Of a stretch of DNA of 64,000 bases, positions 8,774 through 15,923 are shown piece by piece; the stretch's first letter is position 1; the number at the start of each line of letters is the position of its first letter. The notes under the pieces are model-generated. The model was not told where the DNA came from, did no database searches, and saw nothing but the letters and a program-made list of their open reading frames with translations. A program made the position numbers and the translations under genes. Location: the NCBI GenBank assembly GCA_020438295.1, contig JAGQUV010000003.1:1-64000 (forward strand), given 5' to 3'. Source of the stretch: Solirubrobacterales bacterium (GTDB taxonomy: Bacteria; Actinomycetota; Thermoleophilia; Solirubrobacterales; 70-9).

Positions 8774-8842
8774 GAGGCCTTCGGCGGCAGCCATCCCCGG
8801 GATTGATTCGGACGCCGCCGATCGGTCTGAGAGAGTCCGCTC

Positions 8843-10009
8843 GTGAAGCGTCGGGAGCATCTGGACATGTATCGGGTGGCGGTGATCGTCCTGGCCGTGG
8901 CAACGCTGTTCGCCGTGGTCCGTCTCTGGCCCGACGGCGATCGCGAATCGGACCTGAAGTTCGGAAGCCCGGGGCTTACCGAGAAGGCGGAGGTCGACAG
9001 CGTCGAGAAGGTCGAGTGCACCGTGCCGATCGAGAACGCGACCTGTCTGGTGGCCACGTTCACGCTCAATTCGGGGCCGGACGAGGGCGATCAGGGCAGC
9101 CTGGACATAACCAGCCGCTCGGCCGACACCGTCGTCGACCCGGGAGACAACATCAAGGTTGCGGCCGTCCAGACGGAGGGAGGAGTGACCACGTACTCGC
9201 TGATCGACTTCGAACGCGGACCGCCACTCATCGTCCTGGCCGTGGCGTTCGCAGTGCTGGTCTTGCTGTTCGGCCGGCTGCGCGGCGCGCTCTCGCTGGT
9301 CGGCCTTGCGGCCAGCCTGGGGATCGTCCTGCTGTTCATCATCCCCGCGATCCTCGACTCGAAACCGCCGCTCGCGGTGGCTCTGGCCGGGTCTATGGCA
9401 GTGATGTTGATCACCATCTCGCTCGCTCACGGGCTCGGGCCGAAGAGCATCGCGGCAATCCTCGGAACTTCGGTCAGCCTGCTACTGGTTGGGCTGTTGG
9501 CGGTGATCTTCACCTCCGCCGCGAACCTGACCGGGTTCACCTCGGAGGAAGCTTCGTTGCTGTCGGCCAGCGACTCGGGGATCTCGATCAGCGGTCTGGT
9601 CGTGGCCGGGATCATCATCGGTGCGCTTGGCGTGCTCGACGACGTGACCATAAGCCAGGCCTCGACCGTGCTGGCCCTCCGGGCGGCGAATCCGAAGCAG
9701 TCGACCGGTCGCCTGTACAGCCGGGCGATCGACGTCGGGCGCGATCACGTCAGCGCCACTGTCAACACGCTCGTGCTTGCCTACGTAGGGTCCTCGCTCC
9801 CCGTTCTGCTCATCCTTGGTTCCGGCGAGCTCGGATTGGGACAGGCGATGAACATGGAAATCGTCGCCAAGGAGATAGTGGCGACTCTGGTCGGATCGAT
9901 CGGACTGATCGCGGCGGTCCCGATCACCACCCTGTTGGCGGCCCTGATGTCGGGTGCGCTGAGCCGGGCCGAACTCGCCGAGGCGGCGAGCTACGGCCAT
10001 CACCACTGA
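8843..10009 (+). CDS. YibE/F family membrane protein
   Basis: 388 residues. One N-terminal helix ('VAVIVLAVATLFAVV') is followed by an external domain of about 100 residues with two cysteines ('VECTV', 'ATCLV'), likely a disulfide. At least seven more helices follow. The conserved YibE/F signature is seen in 'GRLRGALSLVGL', 'FGRLRG', 'GVLDDVTISQAS' and 'DHVSATVNTLVLAYVG'. The family is of unknown function, possibly transport. GTG 8843 is taken as start; ATG 8867, preceded by GGGAG, is an alternative. The gene converges on the zinc operon. Confidence 0.9.
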   Translation: MKRREHLDMYRVAVIVLAVATLFAVVRLWPDGDRESDLKFGSPGLTEKAEVDSVEKVECTVPIENATCLVATFTLNSGPDEGDQGSLDITSRSADTVVDPGDNIKVAAVQTEGGVTTYSLIDFERGPPLIVLAVAFAVLVLLFGRLRGALSLVGLAASLGIVLLFIIPAILDSKPPLAVALAGSMAVMLITISLAHGLGPKSIAAILGTSVSLLLVGLLAVIFTSAANLTGFTSEEASLLSASDSGISISGLVVAGIIIGALGVLDDVTISQASTVLALRAANPKQSTGRLYSRAIDVGRDHVSATVNTLVLAYVGSSLPVLLILGSGELGLGQAMNMEIVAKEIVATLVGSIGLIAAVPITTLLAALMSGALSRAELAEAASYGHHH

Positions 10010-10029
10010 CCCGGTCGTTCGGGGCTGGG

Positions 10030-10200
10030 CTACGGCTGGATGCCCGCGGCGATGACGCCGAGGGTGAGTAGGCAGGCGGTTACGAACCGCATGCGGCGGC
10101 CGGTCAGCCAGCCCGGGGACCGAGCATGGAGCCACGCCCTCAACCCGGTCGCGGTTGCCCCGGCGGCCACGGCTGCTCCGGTAACGCACTGCATGCACAT
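10030..10200 (-). CDS. Small CxxC membrane protein of the zinc operon
   Basis: A 56-residue protein too small for routine gene calling. It begins MCMQCVTGAA, so two cysteines in CxxC spacing lie at the extreme N-terminus (positions 2 and 5). Two hydrophobic segments ('VTGAAVAAGATATGL' and 'FVTACLLTLGVIAAGI') flank a basic loop (HARSPGWLTGRRMR). The ATG is 2 nt after the zur stop codon (TAG CC ATG), so it is the last gene of the zinc operon. I recall similar unnamed small proteins beginning 'MCMQC' in actinobacteria, but cannot verify this. A metal-binding or membrane-accessory role is inference from context. Confidence 0.75.
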   Translation of the reverse strand: MCMQCVTGAAVAAGATATGLRAWLHARSPGWLTGRRMRFVTACLLTLGVIAAGIQP

Positions 10201-10202
10201 GG

Positions 10203-10709
10203 CTACAGCCTAGCCCCAGCGTTGATCCGGGACCCTGTCGGAGCCGGCCGCGAGACAGACATGGGCTCGGGGCGGGCGCAGTCGGAGCAGCGGCCACGGA
10301 GGGTGATCTCGTGGCTTTCCACCGTGAACCCCCGGCGGTGTATCCGGTGGATCGCCTTCTCGAGCCGTTCGTCCTCGAACGACTGGACGCGGCCACAGTG
10401 TTCGCAGACCAGGTGATGATGGTGGTGGCCCGACGGGTCGATCTTCTCGAAGCCCTGGGCGCCTTTGCCCAGATCGACCTTCTGGACCAGGCCGAGATCC
10501 TCGAGCTGCTCGATCGCCCGGTAGACGGTTGCGCGGCCGACTCCACTGAGACGCTGGTCCATCTCCAGAGCGGTGATCGCGCAGTCCTGGTCGGCCAGGA
10601 GGTCGATCACCTTCTGCCTCGGTGTGCTGCGATGAAGGCCTGCGTCGTGAATCTTGAGTTCCGCATGGGTCAACCAGTCGGCGGCTTCTTTTCGGGCGGG
10701 GGTACTCAT
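10203..10709 (-). CDS. zur: Fur-family zinc uptake regulator Zur
   Basis: 168 residues. The winged helix includes 'GVGRATVYRAIEQLEDLGLV'. The dimerisation domain has the run 'DPSGHHHHHLVCEHCGRVQSFED', with a regulatory His cluster and CxxC, plus a second structural CxxC in 'RGRCSDC'. Family members bind Zn(II) and repress uptake genes when zinc is plentiful. The ATG overlaps the permease stop (ATGA), placing it in the operon it should control, together with the box at 14344-14358. The function Zur rather than Fur or PerR is assigned from this context. Confidence 0.93.
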   Translation of the reverse strand: MSTPARKEAADWLTHAELKIHDAGLHRSTPRQKVIDLLADQDCAITALEMDQRLSGVGRATVYRAIEQLEDLGLVQKVDLGKGAQGFEKIDPSGHHHHHLVCEHCGRVQSFEDERLEKAIHRIHRRGFTVESHEITLRGRCSDCARPEPMSVSRPAPTGSRINAGARL

Positions 10710-11602
10710 GACGGATCCAGCTTAGGCGATCGGGCCGCTCTACTCACCGGACCGGCCGCCGCCCGAAACCCGTCGTGTGGACGGGGGGCTCGCCGGGCCA
10801 GCGCCGAGATGGCCGCGCAGCCGACGTAGGCGAGCACCAGGCAGCCGGCCACCGAGGCTCCGGCGGCGGTCTTCGCGTAATAGGAGACGTATAGCCCGGC
10901 GACGCCGGCGCCGATTGCTATGCCGACGCTGAGCAGCACCATCGGGGCGAAGCGGTGGGTGAGCAGCCGGGCAGCCGCGGCCGGGGCGATCACGGTGGCG
11001 GCGACGAGCAGGTTGCCGAGGCTCTGGACCCCGACCAGGATGGTGGCCGCGACGAGGGTCAAGAGCAGGGCGCTGACCGCCCCCGGCCGCAGGCCGAGAC
11101 TGCGGCCGGAGCCGCTGTCGAAGCCGATCGCCATCAGCCGGTCGTGGGACAGCCAGAGCACGGCCAGCACGACGGCGGCGATCGCCGCGGCGGCGAACAG
11201 CTCGCGGTCGGTCACTCCCAGCAGGTCTCCGAACAGCAGCTCCTGAATTCCCGGCGGCGTCCCGGGGGAGAGGGCGAGCAGGACTCCGAATCCGAACAAC
11301 GAGGTGACCACCACCGCGACGGCGGTGTCGGCGTGGTCCGATGCGTACCGCGCGACGGCGGCGATCAGCAGGGCTGTCACGATGATGCCGGCCGCGCCGC
11401 CGAGCAAGAGCGGCAGGCCGAGCAGGGCCGCGGCCACCAAACCCGGGAAGAGCCCGTGGGCGAGCGACTCGGCGCTGTAGGAGATCTCGTAGAGGACGAC
11501 CCAGCAACCGACCACGCCGCTGACCGAGCCGATCAGGATGATCTCGACCAGCGCCCGCAGCGTCGTACCGTGGGAGAGAGGTTCGGTGACCCACTCGATC
11601 AC
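10706..11602 (-). CDS. Metal ABC transporter permease, ABC-3 family (ZnuB-like)
   Basis: 298 residues starting at GTG 11602, which overlaps the ATPase stop (GTGA). It has about eight to nine helices. 'SYSAESLAHGLFPGLVAAA' is the conserved ABC-3 cytoplasmic loop near helix 2, and 'LGNLLVAATVIAPAAAARLL' is the typical EAA-like region. It is the second permease of the operon; the first is fused to the binding protein. A heterodimeric channel is therefore likely, since ABC-3 systems normally form homodimers from one permease gene. Confidence 0.92.
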   Translation of the reverse strand: MIEWVTEPLSHGTTLRALVEIILIGSVSGVVGCWVVLYEISYSAESLAHGLFPGLVAAALLGLPLLLGGAAGIIVTALLIAAVARYASDHADTAVAVVVTSLFGFGVLLALSPGTPPGIQELLFGDLLGVTDRELFAAAAIAAVVLAVLWLSHDRLMAIGFDSGSGRSLGLRPGAVSALLLTLVAATILVGVQSLGNLLVAATVIAPAAAARLLTHRFAPMVLLSVGIAIGAGVAGLYVSYYAKTAAGASVAGCLVLAYVGCAAISALARRAPRPHDGFRAAAGPVSRAARSPKLDPS

Positions 11603-12405
11603 GGCAGGCTCCGCGCCTCGCTTGCGGGGGACTCCTCGTCGTGGTGGTGGGCCGGAAGCACCCCGAGTTCGGGCTCTCCCGGGATCTCGACGATGTGTTC
11701 GCCGTAGGTCGCTTCCAGGACGGGCCTGGTCAGGGCCTCGCGCGGCTCGCCGTAGGCGACCTGCGTGTGGTTCAGACATAGGACCAGGTCCCATCGCCGC
11801 GCCTGCTCGACCTCATGGGTGGCGATCATCACGGTGCGGCCGGCCGCGCCGAGCTCGTCGATCAGACGCTCCAGCCGCTGCTCATTCGAGGTGTCCAGTC
11901 CGGTGAACGGCTCGTCGAGCAACAACAGTTCAGCTTCGGTGGTGAGCGCCCTGGCGATCAGCACCCGCTGGCGCTGACCCCCCGAAAGGTCGCCGAAACC
12001 GGTCCGAGCGTGCTGCTCCATGCCGACCTCGGCCAGGGAGGCCCGGGCGCGGGCCCGCTCCTTGCGGCCCGGGCGCTTCCACCACGGCAGGCGGGCAAGC
12101 GATCCCATGGTCGCCACGTCAAGCGCGGAGACCGGGTAGTCCAGGCGGGACCGGTCGGTCTGGGCCACGGTGGCGGCACGGACCGCCACGTCGAGCCTTC
12201 CGGCCAGCGGAGTGATCTCTCCGAGAAGTGCGCGAAAGAGGGTCGTCTTGCCACCGCCGTTGGGTCCGAGCACGCCGACCCGACAGCCGCGCGGGAGCTG
12301 GAACTCCAGGCCGTCCAGGGCAGGTCTGCCGCCATAGCCGAGGGTCGTGTGAGCGGCGTTGACGGCCGGTTCGCCGCGGTCGATCTTCGGATCAGCTGAC
12401 CTCAA
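11599..12405 (-). CDS. Zinc/metal ABC transporter ATPase (ZnuC-like)
   Basis: 268 residues. Walker A is GPNGGGKTT, the Q-loop is around 'VAQTDRS', the signature is LSGGQRQR, Walker B is LLLLDEPFTG and the switch His is in 'IATHEVEQ'. The C-terminal extension carries a His cluster (PAHHHDEE) as in metal transporters. The start is TTG 12405, inside the last codons of the upstream fusion gene (14-nt overlap); no ATG or GTG exists before the core domain. It powers zinc import with the two permeases. Confidence 0.92.
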   Translation of the reverse strand: MRSADPKIDRGEPAVNAAHTTLGYGGRPALDGLEFQLPRGCRVGVLGPNGGGKTTLFRALLGEITPLAGRLDVAVRAATVAQTDRSRLDYPVSALDVATMGSLARLPWWKRPGRKERARARASLAEVGMEQHARTGFGDLSGGQRQRVLIARALTTEAELLLLDEPFTGLDTSNEQRLERLIDELGAAGRTVMIATHEVEQARRWDLVLCLNHTQVAYGEPREALTRPVLEATYGEHIVEIPGEPELGVLPAHHHDEESPASEARSLP

Positions 12406-14296
12406 ACTCGCAGCCCCGCTCGCCTCCGGTCATGCCCAGCACGATGTTGTTCGCGTTGCTCGCCATCATCTCCAGCCAGGTGGCACCGTCCGATCCATCC
12501 GGACCGAGGGTATCGCCATAGAGCGTGTAGTCGGCGGCGGCGCCGGTGTCGCGGGAAAGCGCCTCGGCGAGCTTCGGCGAAACCGACGACTCGGGGAAGA
12601 CCGCTTCGACGTTCTCCTCGCGGATCGTCTCCTCGAGATCGGCCAGGTCGCCGGCCGACGGCTGTGCCTGTGTGGTCAGGGCCGGAATCACGGTGCCGAC
12701 CGTCTCGATCCCGAAGCGGTTGGTGAAGTAGCCGAACGCATCGTGGTCGGTGACGATCTTGCGCTCTCCGGCCGGAACCGCCTTGACGCATTGCGCGATC
12801 TGCCGCTGCAGCTGCTTCACCTGGGCCACGTACGCGTCGGCGTTCTGCTGAAAGTAGTCCGCGTTTTCCGGTGAGGCGACGGCCAGGGCGTGCTCGACCT
12901 CCTCGGTGGCGGCGACCACATTGACCGGGTCATGCCACCAGTGCGGGTCGATTTCCTCGCCCTCGTGCGCATGGCCTTCCTCTTCGGTGTGTTCGTCCGC
13001 GTGCTCTTCGCTTTCCTCGGCGTGCCCTTCTTCGGTTTCGGCTCCTTCGCTCGCGTGCTCGTCCTCGGCGTGAGCGCCCTCGTCGGCGTGGTCGTCGGCG
13101 TGGTCCTCCTCACCCTCGTGCTCGTGATCATGCTCGCCGCCGTGGAGCTCGACCGGCAGATCGGCCGAGAGGTTGACCACGGTCGCGTCCGAGCCACTGT
13201 CGTCGACCAACTGGTCGGCCCACTCGTCGAGGTGGCCACCGCTCTGGAAGACGATCTGGGCGTCGGCCACGGCCTCGACGTCAGAAGGACGCGGCTCATA
13301 TTCGTGCGGGTCCGTGTTCGGCTTGAGGATGCCGGTCAGGTCGATCTCGTCGCCTCCGACCTGAGCCACGAAGTCGGCCACCTGGGTGGTGGTCGCGGCG
13401 ACCTTGACCTTTCCGGAGTCGTCATCCCCACTCCCGCAGCCTGCCGCGAAGCCACCCAGCGCAACCAGGGCGAGCGCCGAGGCGACCAGGCGTGACGGGC
13501 GGACGGCCCGGGCGAAGGCCACGATCGCGAACACCAGGCCGGAGACCACGGCGATCGTTGCCCCGGGAGGCGCATCCGTTTTGACCGAGAGCCAGAGGCC
13601 GAGCGTTCCCTCCGCAGCGACCAGCAACACGGAACCGACCTGCAACGTGGACAGGCGGGAGGTGACCATGCGCACGGTGGCCGCCGGGATCACCATCATC
13701 GCCGCCACCAGCAAGGCGCCGACCGCGCTCAGCGTTGCGATCACCGTGAACGCGACCACCGCCATCAGCGCGAAGTCGAAGATCCGCGAGCCCGAAGCGA
13801 GCGACCCGGCCGCGCCTTCGTCGAAGCCTTTGGCCAGCCAGCGGTGGGCGAGCAGCAGGACCGCCAATATTGAGACCACGGCGCTGGCCGCGGCCAGCAT
13901 GACGTCGCCCGAGTCGATCGCCAGCAGCGACCCGAACAGCAGGGTGTCGACGTTGGCCCCGGAGCTGAAGACGTCGCTGGCCATGATCACACCGGCCGCC
14001 ATGCAAGCGACCAGGGTCAGCGCGGTGACGCTGTCGACGGTCGAGCGCCGGGCCCGGCCGAGCAGGGACGAGATGACTGTGAACACGCCGGCCATGCCGA
14101 AGGCCCCCAGCGCGGCCGGGAAGCCGATCCCGTCGGCCAGTACGAGGCCCGGGAACGAGGCCGTGCCGACCGCGTGCGAGTAGAAGGCCAGCCCGCGCAG
14201 CACCAGCCACGAGCCGATCAGGCCGGCAGCAACCGACAACAGCAGGATCTCGACCAGGCCTTCCTGGACGTACGGAGAACTGAACGGTTCAAGCAA
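12392..14296 (-). CDS. Fused zinc ABC permease and ZnuA-like binding lipoprotein
   Basis: A single 634-residue reading frame joins two normally separate proteins. Residues 1-268 are an ABC-3 permease ('AFYSHAVGTASFPGLVLADG', 'ALLVAAMMVIPAATVRM'). Residues 270-287 look like an intact lipoprotein signal ending in the lipobox 'FAAGC' (Cys287). Residues 295-634 are a cluster A-I zinc-binding protein with ligand candidates His331 (DPHEYEP), His452 (DPHWWHDP) and His518 (TDHDAFGYF). Between them, residues 385-445 form an Asp/Glu/His-rich metal loop. The signal would act as an extra inside-out helix, putting the binding domain outside. It is first gene of the Zur operon. Whether the protein is cut at Cys287 cannot be told. 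Confidence 0.93.
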   Translation of the reverse strand: MLEPFSSPYVQEGLVEILLLSVAAGLIGSWLVLRGLAFYSHAVGTASFPGLVLADGIGFPAALGAFGMAGVFTVISSLLGRARRSTVDSVTALTLVACMAAGVIMASDVFSSGANVDTLLFGSLLAIDSGDVMLAAASAVVSILAVLLLAHRWLAKGFDEGAAGSLASGSRIFDFALMAVVAFTVIATLSAVGALLVAAMMVIPAATVRMVTSRLSTLQVGSVLLVAAEGTLGLWLSVKTDAPPGATIAVVSGLVFAIVAFARAVRPSRLVASALALVALGGFAAGCGSGDDDSGKVKVAATTTQVADFVAQVGGDEIDLTGILKPNTDPHEYEPRPSDVEAVADAQIVFQSGGHLDEWADQLVDDSGSDATVVNLSADLPVELHGGEHDHEHEGEEDHADDHADEGAHAEDEHASEGAETEEGHAEESEEHADEHTEEEGHAHEGEEIDPHWWHDPVNVVAATEEVEHALAVASPENADYFQQNADAYVAQVKQLQRQIAQCVKAVPAGERKIVTDHDAFGYFTNRFGIETVGTVIPALTTQAQPSAGDLADLEETIREENVEAVFPESSVSPKLAEALSRDTGAAADYTLYGDTLGPDGSDGATWLEMMASNANNIVLGMTGGERGCEFEVS

Positions 14297-14331
14297 CTCT
14301 TTGGCTCCTTCGTAGGTACGGGGACCGGGGC

Positions 14332-14359
14332 TTTATATCAGATTGAGAATCAATCTCAA
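14332..14359 (-). promoter_or_regulatory. Promoter of the zinc operon with Zur/Fur-type box
   Basis: On the minus strand, a -35 TTGAGA (14354-14359) and a -10 TATAAA (14332-14337) are spaced by 16 bp. A 15-bp element TGAGAATCAATCTCA (14344-14358) overlaps the -35 and spacer. It is a 7-1-7 dyad with one mismatch and fits the Fur-superfamily form TGAnAATnATTnTCA. Bound Zur would block RNA polymerase. The start codon of the first gene (14296) lies about 30 nt downstream of the -10. Confidence 0.8.
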
Positions 14360-14387
14360 AATAGACCGCAATCGGCCGAGTCCGCCG

Positions 14388-14440
14388 GGATCCTCGACGG
14401 CAGCGGCTGGACCGCGCCTGCCGTCGTCAAAAGCGAATAG
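14388..14440 (+). pseudogene. Relic of a DUF1214 C-terminus
   Basis: The frame ending at TAG 14438-14440 reads GILDGSGWTAPAVVKSE. This aligns with the last residues (GILDGTGWTGPTITSVP) of the intact DUF1254/DUF1214 protein at 7173-8618, and the first 28 bases of the two are also near identical. Nothing upstream in this frame resembles the rest of the family; the preceding bases hold the Zur-box promoter. It looks like the stump of a lost paralogue. Confidence 0.6.
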
Positions 14441-14477
14441 GGTGAGCTTACGAATCAATCGGCACAAGGAGGAAGCT

Positions 14478-14783
14478 ATGTACGTGGTCATTCGGAGCTA
14501 TTCCGGCGATGGAGCCGCGGAGGTTTTCGACCTGATCGAGCAGAAGCAGGACGAGGCCGAGGAAGTGATCGCCCAGGTGCCCGGGTTCGTCGGCTACGTG
14601 GCGTTTCGAACCGAGGACGGCGGCACGGCGGCCACGATCTGCCGGGACAAGGCCGGCGCTGAGGAGTCGTCCAGGGTCGCCGCGAGGTGGGTGCTGGAAA
14701 ACGTGAGTCAGACGCCCGAGGTCCCCAAGGTCATGCAGGGTGAGACGATCTCGGCATTCGTGGGTGAGTGGAGCACCGACTGA
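14478..14783 (+). CDS. Small dimeric alpha-beta-barrel protein
   Basis: 101 residues behind a perfect AAGGAGG (14466-14472). The pattern 'MYVVIRSYSG', 'GFVGYVAFRTEDGGTAATI' and a helix with 'ARWVLEN' resembles antibiotic-biosynthesis-monooxygenase (ABM)-like or EthD-like ferredoxin-fold proteins. No catalytic residue can be assigned. It stands alone between the Zur box and the arsM promoter. A promoter was not clearly seen. Confidence 0.8.
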   Translation: MYVVIRSYSGDGAAEVFDLIEQKQDEAEEVIAQVPGFVGYVAFRTEDGGTAATICRDKAGAEESSRVAARWVLENVSQTPEVPKVMQGETISAFVGEWSTD

Positions 14784-14946
14784 GCGTCGCCCTGGCGAAG
14801 TGGTCTGAACTCGAAACGCACGATGCCGGCGCGCGATTGGGTCTCGTGCGGACTGCGATGGCGCCCGCCGGCGGGTCTCGCCCGGGTGGAGCAGGTGGTC
14901 GGTCGGTGAGCCGGACCGGGGCGAGCAGCGCCGATTCCATTGAATG

Positions 14947-14987
14947 CAATCAATCGTATTGACAAGTATCAATGTAATTGATTGAAT
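14947..14987 (+). promoter_or_regulatory. arsM promoter with concentric ArsR-type dyads
   Basis: An AT-rich island in GC-rich DNA. -35 TTGACA (14959-14964) and -10 TTGAAT (14982-14987) are 17 bp apart. Two inverted repeats share one centre (14965.5): outer CAATCAAT (14947-14954) with ATTGATTG (14977-14984), and inner ATTGA (14958-14962) with TCAAT (14969-14973). ATTGA/TCAAT arms are typical of ArsR/SmtB operators. No arsR gene is present in the window, so the repressor would be encoded elsewhere. Confidence 0.75.
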
Positions 14988-15021
14988 GCCTGGAAACCGA
15001 TGCGCTGGGGGATCCGAGCGA

Positions 15022-15906
15022 ATGGCTGAGACAGAGAAGAAGAGCGGATGCTGCGCACCAGAAGCGCAAGAGAGCTGTTGCGAGCCCGAAGCAAAGCAGG
15101 ACTGCTGTGGCGAAGGGCCGGGCTGCGGATGCGGGGCCGGGCAGGTCGATCCGGGAGACCGCGATGGGCTGCGGGAGATCGTCAGGGAGCGCTATGCCGC
15201 TGCGGCGGTCGACGCCGCGGCCCGTGATGCGTCCTGCTGTAGCAGCGAGACGGCGCTCACCCCGGAGCAGCGGGCGGTATTCGGGTCGGACCGCTACGAC
15301 GAGGAAGACAGGGTCGGATTGCCCGAGGCAGCACAACTGGCTTCGCTGGGGTGCGGAAACCCGACCGCGATCGCCCGGCTCGAGCAGGGGCAGACCGTTC
15401 TCGACCTCGGCTCGGGCGGAGGGATTGACGTTCTGCTCTCGGCGCGGCGGGTAGGACCCGCCGGCAAGGCCTACGGTCTCGACATGACCGACGAGATGCT
15501 CGACCTGGCCCGGCGAAACCAGCGCGAGACCGGGGTCGAAAACGCCGAGTTCCTCAAGGGAGAGATCGAGCAGATCCCGCTGCCGGACTCATCGGTCGAC
15601 GTGGTGATCTCCAACTGCGTGATCAATCTTTCCGGAGACAAGCCCCGGGTCCTCGACGAGGCGTTCCGGGTGCTCCGCCCCGGCGGGCGATTCGCGGTCT
15701 CCGACGTGATCGCCGACCCGGACATGGACCGGGCGACCCGGAACGACCTGGCACAGTGGACCGGTTGCATCGCCGGCGCCCTGACCCGCGACGAGTTCGA
15801 GACCGAGCTCGCCGCGGCCGGGTTCGACTCGATCGAGATCGACGAAACCCATCGGGTCCACGACCACGCCGCCTCGGCGATCATCAGGGCGACCAGACCC
15901 GACTGA
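15022..15906 (+). CDS. arsM: Arsenite S-adenosylmethionine methyltransferase
   Basis: About 294 residues. The Rossmann SAM site is 'VLDLGSGGGIDVLL'. The three cysteines essential for As(III) binding are all present, in 'LGCGNP', 'SNCVINLS' and 'WTGCIAG'. An extra N-terminal region (about residues 7-40) carries three CC pairs plus two more cysteines, and another CC lies in 'DASCCSS'. The enzyme methylates As(III) to volatile or less toxic products. ATG 15022 is chosen because an upstream ATG at 14986 lies in the -10 element. No arsenic transporter or reductase neighbours it. Confidence 0.93.
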   Translation: MAETEKKSGCCAPEAQESCCEPEAKQDCCGEGPGCGCGAGQVDPGDRDGLREIVRERYAAAAVDAAARDASCCSSETALTPEQRAVFGSDRYDEEDRVGLPEAAQLASLGCGNPTAIARLEQGQTVLDLGSGGGIDVLLSARRVGPAGKAYGLDMTDEMLDLARRNQRETGVENAEFLKGEIEQIPLPDSSVDVVISNCVINLSGDKPRVLDEAFRVLRPGGRFAVSDVIADPDMDRATRNDLAQWTGCIAGALTRDEFETELAAAGFDSIEIDETHRVHDHAASAIIRATRPD

Positions 15907-15923
15907 CCCCGGTCGGGCCGTAC

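Noticed and set aside
8619-8842. 224-bp gap before the YibE/F gene searched for RNA or genes.
   Set aside because: Only the 13-bp tandem duplication was found.
14784-14946. Gap searched for a small arsR gene.
   Set aside because: No winged-helix or metal-site sequence in any frame.
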